64,000 bases of DNA from Saccoglossus kowalevskii (taxonomy: Eukaryota > Hemichordata > Enteropneusta > Harrimaniidae): NCBI RefSeq assembly GCF_000003605.2, contig NW_003108083.1:614848-678847 (forward strand), in the 5' to 3' direction. The position numbers and the translations under genes were made by a program. The notes under the pieces are model-generated. The model searched no databases and had not been told where the DNA came from. It saw only the letters and a list, made by a program, of their open reading frames with translations. Numbering within the stretch: position 1 is the stretch's first letter; every line of letters begins with the position of its first letter. Of the stretch, positions 24,982-37,800 are shown piece after piece.

Positions 24982-27900
24982 TCCCCTCTCCCAAAAAGAC
25001 ACTGCTACATTCTTCACTATTTTGAGTACAAAAACATGTTCCACGGGCATCTCGCTTTTAACGATATCACGGCTACCGCTTGTGAATAAGGTAATACCAT
25101 AATTGCCTTTCTCTATTACCGTGTTACAGCGACAAACTACCGAACACGACATAATAATATAGCGACAAAATCAGATGTGTGCAGATTGACACATGTCAAA
25201 GTTGTTAAGGGAAAATGCACAGCATACATTAAATAATTGAATTGTACGAATACTAAAACGTTTCTGGTAACCAGTTTATCTTCTTATAAAATATGAAAAA
25301 AACTCACCAGCTTAATTTTCTCATTAACTTATTGAAAACATGAAAATAACAGAACAACTTGTCAGATGTCGGGTAAGTACATGTGGTGATTCTCTGAAAA
25401 ATTACTTGATTAATAGAAAGGTATCCTTGTTGTATTTTGCCGTTTCACGACGTGTTCATTCTTCACAAACCAATATAGGAAGTTAAAAGGTATTGAGATA
25501 TACGGTGAGATAAGTATAGTTATTGTTTGTTAATCCATTCGTACATGTTCTTAGTTACGAATTACATTTCTCTAAAAAGCTAAACAAACAGTTTAATCTG
25601 TTCAAATTTTGACCTACAATTATCAATACATATTACAAATCTTGGTATATGTTATTTTATAATCCAATAGTCTGCCCGCCAATTGTTGTTGCAACATTAT
25701 GGCGGCGTAATTCTACATAATGTGCTTACAATCGATGGATGTAGACCCTATGAATATTTTCCCTCTCCATACAGGTCTTGGTCATTTTAATTTATATTGT
25801 GTTGGATAGAGAGATATTGATCATGTTAATGTTGTGCAGATGATATCATTTGACTTATATTAGTGGGTAGCACGATTTTTAAAATGAGCCAAATATGCCG
25901 TTTACTTACTCGCATCTTTTTCACAATTTCATTTCGCAGCAAACAGAAATAATTTCCTTTCAGTTTTATTTATTTCGTTTGCGAATTGAAAGATTATATT
26001 TTATTTCAATTATGAGGATAAAATAATATATATACTAATATATATATTTTTAACAATCTATTTTATTTGTAATACTGGAGACCACGTGACTAGCCCAAGT
26101 AAGTACATTGTAATGAAATGAACACAGGCCAACGTGAATTATGCAGCTGATAAAGCTAATTGTATCAGCCGACGTTTTATTTTTAACATGGCAAAAAAAG
26201 TATTTAACGGGGATTGCGTGATATGACAACACTCTGAGTTGGAAGTGACTTATTGAATTTAATCAGTAATTGGAATCCGCGATACATCAATATTAAATGT
26301 AGGTTAAACCATCTCCGGATACTAGAGAGGCACACGGGGAAAACGATATTTATCTTCGAAGATCGCGTCCTCTGAATCATCTAGTACTGCGCAGTACAGT
26401 GTCGAATTTAGAAACTGGCATTGTATACCAAAAGAATTTTTCTTGCCAGAATGTTTATGCAACAATTTTATGTATTTTCGTGTTCTATAATTCTTGATCC
26501 AAAATGAATAAGATCCTCTATTTATTATTATGTGAAAATAAAAACTTACACTCATAGAGGTCGAAATTGTCAAATTCTGTCCAATTTATATGGCCGCCTT
26601 AGTTTGGGGCCCACTTTTCAGTCTGAACATATCTGTGATGGTTAGTTTAAATATTCGGCGTTTGAAAAATTTCGCGATTTTCTATAAAACGCAGCATGGG
26701 ACTAGGCGCCAGAATTATCGTCTTAAGGTCAACTGAGCGCCAGGCACGAATAGAGACTCATGCTAACGTGAGAAGTAGAGTCAAGTGTAAAGCGCGAACA
26801 TTGGTATTTACTGAGAAAACATGTGGTCTTTATCTTCATCTTCATTCGTGGTTTAAACTTGAACAACGCCGTTGGGTGAATATACATGCTGGTAAATTAA
26901 TGTAAAGTGAATTGAAAATTTATTCTATTTATTACCTGAAAACAATGTTTTTGAGCCTAGCCCATTAAGCATGTAATTGTCGCTACATGAACTGATTGAG
27001 GCTTTGGCCGCATAATGATAGCTTCGGCGATTGAATTCGACGGTTACCAACACCATTGTGACCGTGATCGTGGCAATCATCTAATTTGTCAGCGATCACC
27101 CGCATTCGTTTTTTATTTGAATTCGAATACCAGTGCATGGTGAATTTTGTTGTGAGTGTTGTGTCATTCAGACCACAGTCACGAATATATATGCAACTGA
27201 TAATCATTAATCATTAGTATGTTGACCCCACAGATCCCGGTATTTTTGGAGGGTTTTGTTTCTCTACAACAGCAATAATTCTCAGTATTATACGTGAATG
27301 TTTGTCATATTTAATTGTTTGTGCACATCAGTGTCGACACCTTGCATTTTAAGTGGAATGATATTTAAGACATTCTCATTGATATAGGATTTGCAATTAC
27401 CGGAAAGCACTAGGATCCCTTGCTACTAAAAGTTATGCTTTAGTTAAACAGTAATTATACTATTTTGTGGCTCATTTATATTGTTCTAACGACCCGCTAA
27501 CATAACGTAGATAATCCATTCACTAGAAAAAGTACTTTTTCTACGTTTCAATCTGCACTAGTTTGCTGGTTTCTTTGTTTTCAGTAATGCCTGTGTAGTG
27601 GGCAAAGCAAAGCAAAGGACTAGTTTTTGGAACGATCGTGTTTTCACCAACGATTTCCAAATAAACGAGCTGTTTGAATGTATTATGAATGAATACTTGA
27701 ATCAGGTGCAGTTTCTATAGGTCATTTTCACAGTGTTATTTTATAGAAATTCGCGACGAGGGCATGGAAAGACCACGTATAACTCGCCAACGTCGTAGCA
27801 TTACCTTGTTAAAGTACGGTGGGGTTCGAGGTTGTAGTGCTAGAAATGAGACATAAAACATGTCGTTAAATACCGTTAGCGTCCTCGAAGTCGGGTAATA

Positions 27901-28311
27901 TAAATGCGTAATACACGCATGTTCATTCTTGGCGAGATCGCTGATTGTGTGACGAATACAAATGTCGCATGCGCGTTAATTGTACATTATGTACATTTCC
28001 TAGCTCAATCCACGTAGATCGTACGTCTTGCGCATAATTGCGCAACAAATTGCCTTCGTACGTTTCGATGTGGCTATCCAGTCAAAACCAAAGCTAGCCC
28101 CTGCTTTCATTTGTCAACGTAAACTGTTGCTATTGGTGACAACGTTGAATTGTTCAAATACGTTATGTACACGTGCAACATATGGCAAGAGTTTGTTTTT
28201 TGTCCAGTGTACAAATACAATATATCGATTGACTCGGTATTTACACGGATCATTGAAGAGTAGAACAAGCTATAATACAGGACACAGTAAACACGCGGTT
28301 TCACTTGTATT
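24982..28311. other. No gene recognised
   Basis: AT-rich, with a near-palindromic ATATATAT block near 26025-26048. The plus frame at 26696-26905 has some coding-like charge but no recognisable domain or splice context. Confidence 0.5.
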
Positions 28312-28331
28312 TATATATATATATATATATA
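28312..28331. repeat. (TA)n microsatellite
   Basis: Ten TA units, inside a spurious 163-codon plus-strand frame. Confidence 0.9.
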
Positions 28332-31300
28332 AGCATGGGCGACCTCAAAATGACGTATGTTATTGCTTAATGTTTGAAGCTTGTGGACTGCAGTCGCAAA
28401 CCCTCTCTCTAGTCAATGAGCAAATCGGAAATTACAAAGCTACCGAGAACCTACAGCGTAATCGGTCCGCCTTGTGTCAAATTACGGAACTCTCAAGTTT
28501 CTATTCTGTCGAAAACTAGTATGAGAAAAAGTGTGTATGTGGTAACATCATCACTAATTATTAGTATACCGCCATGCTATGGAATGTTTTGGTGGTACTC
28601 TGTAGCCGTAATGATAAAAACATCTGTGATGCGATATTAAAATCGTAGTATATAAAATAATTATCGATATTAATTAGTTATATTATATGCCGGGAGTGAA
28701 TTCTTATAATTCCCCAATGAACAATGTCACGCGATAATTAAATGCGAAAATAAAATGACTCGGATATAGCTTCTGTCTTCATTCGTATATCGTGGAATAA
28801 TTTAGTGAAAAGGGGGTTATTATTGTAAGGAAAAGTTAACGCACAATGTCCTTTATTTTTTTGCGTGCGTGGTTGTTATAACTTATTGATCGCTTGCCAT
28901 GATCGGTTTTGTCGACTAAGACTGAGTGATGTACCGCTGCTAATTACCACGTGTCTGGGACATTTTATTGACGCTGCGCTCCTTGATGAGCTAGTATTAC
29001 TGACATATTCGACGCAAAGCGGAATCTAGTATTAGAACGAAAGGTGGGTGGTTCGAAAATATGTACTGTAAGTTGTAATTAAGATTGAATAAGTAATTAT
29101 TAAAACAATGAGATATATGCGAATTCATATCTGTGCAACCTGTGCGTGGCTTTAAATTTGGGGTTGACATTCAAGTTCAAATACTCCCCATAAACACGGA
29201 GTTAGTTATAAACAAACGACATAACATTGCAATAATGGCCACCCTATCCTTCCACACACACGCAAAACGCAAAAAAAAAATCGTGTCTATGCGGCTGGGT
29301 TCGTTGTTGCATATTAAATGTTGTCACAAACGCTGTATAATAATCAGACATTTTACTTGCCGATGTCTTACCGCCTGTCAAGTTCAGCCGCAACAAATGA
29401 CCGGCACAGAAGAATGATATTTATGTAGCTGAGATGTGTGGTTAGTGCGCCTCGCGTATTCGTCACGTATTGCTCCGTTGAGAGATTATATGTTTCATCA
29501 CATATCTCTGGTTCCATCATGCACTGCGTGCAGAATGCTGATAGCATCGATGTATTTGTGCGCGTAATTTCCAAAGCAAAGTCGGTAATCGATCGCGGCG
29601 GTGACACATGTATTCAACAATCGCAGTTCATCATAGTTATCAAGCGGATAATGTGTTAGGTAATGCATTTTCTATTCGTCCGATATGTTGACGGCGAAAT
29701 GAACCGATATAGTTTGTCGGGTAACTTGTAACGCTTATATGAAGAACAATTGACCCGGATGCGAATTAGGGTCAAATGAAACGATCAAAAATGGCTAACA
29801 ACGACGTTGATAGGTTTTGCATGTTTTTTTTTTTTTTAACAATTGACAAACATATATCATCGGTAATCTAGACCAAGATGAACCAGTAGCACGGTCTCAG
29901 TGTTTTTAATATTCTCGGCCGCTGTGTATCGCCGTACTTTTCAACATCGCCTGAGGTGAATGTTTTAATAGAAACGCGCGATGTTTACCCATGTGCAAAG
30001 TACAGTTTGATAGTTTTCTACATATCTGCAGTGACTTTGTTCATTCAAATTGTAGTTCATGAACACATATATTAGTTTACATCGTTTGGAAGTATTGTGG
30101 TATTAATTTAACACAATTTCGGCAAGGATGATATCATCATTAATATTCAATTGTTTAGTTGTTCAATGTACGAAACCGGGATGTCTCGAGGTCGAATATA
30201 ACACAGTGGTCTTTGAATACGCTTTAATTTCAATATGAGTCGAACCAGAACCCTGCTTATAAGATTAGTGGCAGTCAAATCATTTTATTCAGCTGTTTGC
30301 GTTTAATGTGTTACGGATTAGCGGATTAATGAAACGAGGAGCGTATCGTAATTTTCAACAGACTTCACATTAATCATTTGAACATTATGATAATTGTCCC
30401 CGTGAGTATTTGTTCAAGTTCATCATTTGTTATGAATTTTCTTAATTTCCTTCATAATTGTCAACCAGATGGTTATAATTACCCATTTCTCTTTTGAGCA
30501 ATTATTTTGAAGAAAAAAAATGTCAAAGGTGACAATTATTTTTCTTCAGTCTATCTATGGCATCCGATAACATGAATGACGTAACCTAGTGTAACCCGCT
30601 CTATAGATCGCCCTAACTGTTCTCCGATTTGCGCAGTTTGCAAGATGGCCTCGGGAAAGGTTTGCGTGCGCTCACAGTTGTACGAAACAGTTTACAATGC
30701 AAATACACAGTATGACGCTCCATGACAGAATAACTTGTGACATAAAGCTGATGCCTGGGAGTCTAGACAGTTCTACCATCATTGTATGTGCTACCTTTCA
30801 TTTTACTCGCGTTCTATTTCATCATCAAATTCTATTCCATTCCATTACATTAACATTGCATTCCATGATTTCATTCCCAAGTTTGTGATTCTATTTGCGA
30901 CCCGTTGTTTGCACTAGGGTAATCTCACGCAATGATCATATGTATTATTCTTTATTTAATTTAATAATGTATAAGTGGGTTGTTTCGCGGCCACATCACC
31001 GGATATATTTCTAAATTTACTCAAAATCACTTTGTCATCGATTTGTATGATGTTTGATACAAATGCAGCCTAGACTTATTGTTTACATGCACTTTGATGT
31101 GAGCGTTAATCATGATGAAACATCGCTGTGAATAACTCTCATACAATTAATCTGAGCACGCAATGTTTGTAACACTAGCTATAGGCGACATGATTTATGT
31201 GTTTTGTGTAAATTTATCTGTTTTTCAATATTTTCAAATGGTCAGAGAAAATGTTTCATTTTGTCGAAGACTAGTTAATGTTATAGTGATAGTAACCTGG

Positions 31301-31832
31301 CTCGCAGTGACGTTGTGCGCATATGTATCATCGCTTTAACAGGACGCAAATTCCCAGGAAGTTTACAGAATTTTTATCTGATTGCTTAAAAAAACTGTTG
31401 GACTACATTGACGCGAGCGTATACATAGCTAGCTGGCGAACTACTAGAATAACAATCAAATAACGTTGTATTGAATTTACACCACGTAATTACATTATGA
31501 TGACAAAGGAGCAATTTACATATAGGTATCTTGTAATTTTATATTAATCGCTTGCATTCGGTGCACGTCAGTTTCAATCGTCGCCATATAATTTAGAATA
31601 ATCGGGTTTTCGAGTGAAAATAACATTACTGCTGCATGTGCTCTGGTCAGCTCTAAACAAGTGGGAACTTTTTGTTGGCTTATGGGAACATTTCGATTTA
31701 TATTCTATATAACGATCAAATATTGATGTGCATTTTTTAAACTTTCATACCTTGTTGGAAACACTTGATTGTAATGGATCATAAACAACACACACCTCGC
31801 AAAGTATTTGTTCGATAAAACAATAAAATTCC
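28332..31832. other. No gene recognised; imperfect CATTC repeat near 30.83 kb
   Basis: A short imperfect repeat of CATTC/ATTCC words lies at about 30829-30878. At 30645 an ATG in good context (CAAGATGGCC, also YY1-like) opens only a 26-codon frame. I do not call it a gene. Confidence 0.5.
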
Positions 31833-31896
31833 CTAATACGCATGTGCACTGGCTGCTTGGTACGTACAAATAACAATCACTGCACATGCGTATTAG
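31833..31896. repeat. Hairpin-forming inverted repeat (16-bp perfect arms)
   Basis: The left arm CTAATACGCATGTGCA (31833-31848) and its exact reverse complement (31881-31896) enclose a 32-base spacer. A relative with the same arm sequence is at 54140-54185. Confidence 0.85.
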
Positions 31897-34800
31897 TTGG
31901 TTTGATTTTTTTAAAGTGAAAGAAAACTGTACAGTGTGTTGTAAATTAAACATGTTTTAGTTCAGAGAAATCATAATCGAATTTTATATTCATTGTGTCA
32001 TGTCAAATAACAATATTAAACAAAATTAGTAAAACTTCTACATTACGTTTTTAAAGCGGGACGGTCGTCGCCTGTGCACGCGTGGGTATTGTGTCCCAAG
32101 CGACGATAACAACACACGCTAAAACCGCAAAGGCTAATGGGTAGACGCTTGTTTGTAAACAATGACACGCTATGGTCACCTGAAGCATGCGCAGGTGACG
32201 ACTCCCCCGCGTTAAGCTCGTGACGTATATGATTTACAAACATTCACGTCCTATCCTCATACTTACTTTCAGTCGGTTTGGCACTGATATCGTATCATAC
32301 ATGTCACAATAAAAAACATTTGCATTTGTTTGATAAATGTTCATTTCTGTTTTTGTCGCTATTCACAAAATCTTTCATTTTTTTAAAGAAAAGCCGCACA
32401 TTGTATGTTTGAAAGGCGACCGGTTGCCTGGCAGGCAGTGTATACATTACTGATCGGAGAATGCCTTTGTCCGACGGCAGCAGATCAAGTCGCAATTGTT
32501 GAAACCCCCTTTTTTAATTTGTCAATTTGATTATTTCAGTCACTTCGGGGTAGTTACCAGCGATTTCTCTTATTTTAATCTGCGACGTGTTTTTATGGAT
32601 ATCTGCAAAATAAACCGCAAAATCAACAGACATATATATATATATACACAAGATAAAATTGTTTATTGGTGACGTCAGTCTTGTGAGTCTGATGATGGTC
32701 ACGTGGCCTCATTATTTCCAAATATGGATGATAGATAGGCCAATGCATGCTTACGATATCGACACGCTAGCGTCGTGCGGGTACATGTCTGGCGAGTTCA
32801 CATCACTATTCTGCGACGAAGATAAAAGTGTTAACAGGAACGCCTGTCATACCATCACCAAGTCTGTTGGTGACTTTATCATTTTTGGCTATTATATAGT
32901 TGAACGGGTCAGAGTGTGAAGAAAACCAGTTCGTCGTTGAAAGGAAGTTATACTGCGTCTAAGATTTATTGAAATAGCGATTCGATTTTACACATCCATT
33001 AACTAGATTACTGGCAATTCTTTCTGCGGAAACGTTGAGCGCATGCGTACGGCTGATTACCTTATGAGGTTGTCATTTGCCATGCCAGACGCATAATCAC
33101 AACAAGATACACATTTATCCATGGTTGTTATCTAAAATATACCAAATGAAAAACTTTAATGACACAAGTTATACAACGAATCGCGTACCGGGAAGCATCA
33201 AATTCATTATACAGATATACTATATCATAAATTACCTGTAGACGGCAATGATGCATTTTTTTTTGTTCTCGTGTAGAAACTTACACAATTTTCAATTTAC
33301 ATTCTGTGTAAATCACCGCCCCCGGAATTGTACGGTTTCTCAGTTTGATAAATATGAGCCATTCTCTAGAAGATAATTGAAATATTTCACATAACCAGTG
33401 ATCTGACAAATGTCATACATTGCAAACTTACTAACACACTTTTAACGGTTCTGGTGTGCGTGCATTTGAATCCACGCACTGACATATAATTAGACACGTA
33501 GTACGAAGTAGTAAGCGAAATACGAAGAGTGAGTTGAATGGCTAGTCCTTTATTTACTGAATAGAATTTTGCTAATGTATATTTATGATTAGGACAGACA
33601 TTTTTTTTTCCTTGTTTCTCGAGTTTTTATAAGGCAACTATTTTGAGGAGGGCGGAAAAAAATAAAATTAATTCTTTTTTACATTAGATTTGTGTGATTT
33701 TCAACGAATTTTAAATGAGATCATTGATCGGAAGGAAGAAGAAATGAAATAAAATTATATTCCATGAATAACCTTGTTTCTCATCTGCGCGAGACTTCGG
33801 TACTTTGATCTTGATACTCCAACGAAAATGCAACTTGAATTTGTTATGCGGCGGGCGGTAAAAAAACGAAGATGAAAATAATATTTTTTTAGCAGTTTGT
33901 TTGCGCTTACAAGTCGGCGGGCGCGAGAAATTACGCTAAAATAACATTTTATTTTTATTTCATTTTCATTTTCGGCTCCTGCTCATTCGGCGGATTCGCG
34001 AAACAAGGGATAATAAAAGTCTGGCCTTATCCACATACACGTGTGAATATAACAATGCAGTTAGATTTTGTTGATTACTGAATCAGCCGAGCCTGTACAC
34101 AGTCTCAGTGGACAACACAGTAACAAATTCATTTTGTTTTATTCCCAGCAAAATATGAATAATTAAAACGTGCCACGCTGTATTCTCTGACAGCTTTTTT
34201 GATCATGAAAGAGAACTGGAAAATTAAAATTAATGAGTTCGTGGAAGATATGCTCGAGTCGGAGAATTGGGGATTACTTTCACCCTTTACTCAATTGGCT
34301 ATAGTACTTACAGGAAATACGTTCATTATTTATTCACAATGATGTCATAGCCACGCGAGACATGCTCTAGGAACTGTATTGTTACCCGTATTATCGTCGC
34401 TTCATCTACTCACATAACAAATATTTTATGAGTCGACAAAATAAACAAATAATCTGCTATGATCTTTATGTTACATTTTAGTGTTCTTAATATCCGGCTT
34501 TGAGTGCGTTCCAAGTTTTATTAATATCTAAATAAACTATGTCAATATACTAAATAATGTTCCTTTATTAACTAAAAACCGGGTTCCAAGAATACCGAAA
34601 TATACTACTTTATTTACGAGTTGCACACTTGGCATTTGGATATTAAAGTCTACTTAATTTCTTTACAATAAAAGAAAACTTGACTATAAAAGTGCTCAAT
34701 AATACTTTTATTCATATTAGGTTTTACAGCCCTTCCAACGCACTACGATACAATACTTTGCCTTTTTACGCGCCTGTGTGATTAGGGAGTCAAAGTCGCG

Positions 34801-37800
34801 ATAACTGCAGAATCTACATAGTTAATAATAACGACGAGAGTGTAATATGTATATATCCATGGTCTGCCAAACACAACTAAAAGGGCCGTGGTCGTCACGA
34901 AGCGCGTGTTCGAATTTCATGTAAACGAACAATGTATTTTATACGCGTTGTGTACTAGTACGTCGCTATGAGTCCCATATCGAACAGAACACGACGCGAT
35001 GACCATCACCCTTTAAAATGCTCCTTTTTTTAAAAAAAATTGCAATCCGTAAAATAAAGATGAAATATTAAAAAAAACAAAAACAGATGCAATGTTAGCA
35101 ATTCGACATACAGTACAGTGATATAGCTATGTCTACTTTACAGAATGTTCTCTGATTTGCTTTTACCTTCTCAAAAACCAACTCAAACTCGTAAAGCAGT
35201 AATGTGTGTTCTTCAATTGATTGTCTCTTTAATCCCTCGTACGGAACGCATTTTTTAAATCTTCATAACTTTATTGTTTTTAATATTATTAAACACATTA
35301 TAATCAAAATACGTAGTCAATGGGAAATAATGTCCGTTTGGTTTCAAAATAACAAAAATGATAGAAAATGCACACAAGGAAATGCACTGAAAGGTTAAAT
35401 TCAAGCTGTACAATTCTCTTATTGACCTTGAATCAATGATTTACCGGTGTCTAGTTTTAAAATGTGAAATGTTTTTCTCAAGGGCATGTAACCCTTCAGT
35501 GAATTTCGAGACTCTCACTCATATACGCAATGGCTCTCTAGCATGTATCTTCTCATGTATGACAGGAAGCAATGGAAACATTGGTGATTGTAGAACGATA
35601 TGAGCGAACGGGAGGTGGTGGGTGAAGACCGCTGAAGTGTTGTACTCAACACTCCAGTAATGTTGAAGAAGTGTCACTTAAAGTCCGTGGGATTCACCCC
35701 CTAACCACGCTAAAATATGGAAGGAATGCAGCTAAGATGTTCTTAAAATATAAAGGTATTTTTTAAATAACACCAGCGGGGAGATCATTACATGTTTTGA
35801 GGTACCTTATATTGCTGTGTGACTGGTGGAGACGAATACAAACAACTGAACAATATCGCCATGTATTGGAAATCGTAGCCGAGTCTACGTCATATCCGGG
35901 CAGTACATGAAGTCACATTGTTTAACCTTGTATATTGATACAGGATGTATTGATGCAATATAAAGAATAGTTGGTTTTCAGGGTACAGAAATAGTTTAGA
36001 AGTGTCCTCCAAGCTTAAAGACACCCTAGGTAACAGGGTTTCATGACATGATTGATAAAACACGCACAGATATTTGGAATATTGACTAAAAGCAATCCTA
36101 AAGCTTACGTTAGTTGTCCAACTTAACACGTTACATGAACAAAAACACTGTCGTATGTCGTTCTTTTCTAAATTGTTAGAAAATATCATTTGAAATCCAT
36201 TTATTTATTTTTTAAACAAGACGTATGCGTAACAATATATCTGAATTAATTTACACTACATTGTAGCCTCAGAGAAATCGACACTTGCCCCCCCCCCAAC
36301 ATACACATGAATCCACTGGATAACCGGATTGTTATACTTTGATTTATTGCACCGTGACTCAATACCAAACATCTACTATTCTTAAATAAATCATATCTGA
36401 CAATATCAAAAAGATATATGTAAATTTGGCTGCATCGTTCACACGAAGCAATTAGCTGAACATCCATCTTGCTAAGATACACAGTTTGCCCTTCAGAAAA
36501 GATGATTAATTCAAAATATGAAAAGATTGTAAAGTAGAGGATGTCAACAAACAAAAAAAAGTCAAAATGTCAAAGTAATCTTGAATGTTTAAGTGGTCCG
36601 GGAATTCTGAACGTGTAATGACGTTTAAGCGTTAATGACAAAAACAGAATAAAATGGGTTAATTTATGTAATTTAAGGTATTTTATGATGAAAAAAAAAT
36701 ATAACGGAATATATTAAACTCAATCAGGTGAACTTATGCATACATGTACTAATTTATGCGATGCACCTTTTCTATAAAAGGCATTTTGCGACGATGTGAT
36801 TCGGTGAGGTGATAACTGTGATGTAACCAACTGTATTTTGTTGGGTAGACGTTGGTATTTTAGCATACAACAAACCTCTAAAAACAGTTACAAATCAGAG
36901 CAACATAAATGATGTGAACACCCCTTTACGTCACAGAGGCACCTGGTCACTGGAGGGCGCAACCAATTGACACGATGCATTATGGGTATCCATAAAATAT
37001 CGAATTCCATATTGTTATAATTGTGATGGACTTTGGAATTCTCAGAGTAATATCGAAGATGAAATTACGAATGTACGACATATGTGAACATCATCAATCT
37101 CTCACCGTGACAGCGGCCTTATAGAATACTGCATAGTGATTGTACAGTCAATGTTAACAGTAACAATAAAGTTCAACGTCATGAGAAAATAAGGCCATGT
37201 TATAATTAAATGCGTTTTTGTTTGTTCGTCACCATAAACACATTTTTATGACATTTCGAATTCAAATTTCAAATTTAGGGGTTGAAATATTGAGATTACA
37301 TTTTAATTGTAACTGGTAACGTGGATCTACTTAATAATTTACAACACCTATAAATGTACCTCTACTCGACCACACCTCCACCCCGCAAAAATACAGATGA
37401 ATATCGTCGTTATCGACAGTATGTTTATAGTATGAATTCTATATAGTTTGTTTAGTCATAGGGTTCGACATACGTGTCACAATGTTAATGTTATCATTCC
37501 ATCCGCTGGGAGGATATAGCGATAATAAAGCGTGCTGACAACAGCGATAAACACAATAAACATAACTGGCATTACCATTTTTGGTGACAGTTACAACCAC
37601 AGCTACCGTGGTTACGTCATTTAATATACAGTAGTATTGCTGTCTCGCAAAGGTTTCCGCGAGCGACGTCTTACAAATAAAATGAATTATTGATTGATCG
37701 AATAAACGTAATCAGACAGGAATAATGATGGCATGAACGCTCACGACCTTCTATAAGTTTGCCCACGATATTCACAGTTGATTAGGGTGGTGATAATATT

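Noticed and set aside
24975-24990. GGTGAGTC directly after both the 39-bp and the 53-bp arrays, looking like splice donors
   Set aside because: The two arrays are unrelated and no exon ends there; an eight-base coincidence is not surprising.
24598-25152. 184-codon minus frame and 158-codon plus frame over the 39-bp array
   Set aside because: Both are repeats of 13 codons made by the minisatellite, with no sign that either strand is selected as protein.
30645-30722. ATG in strong context (CAAGATGGCC) as a gene start
   Set aside because: It opens only 26 codons, and the context is equally explained by a YY1-like site.
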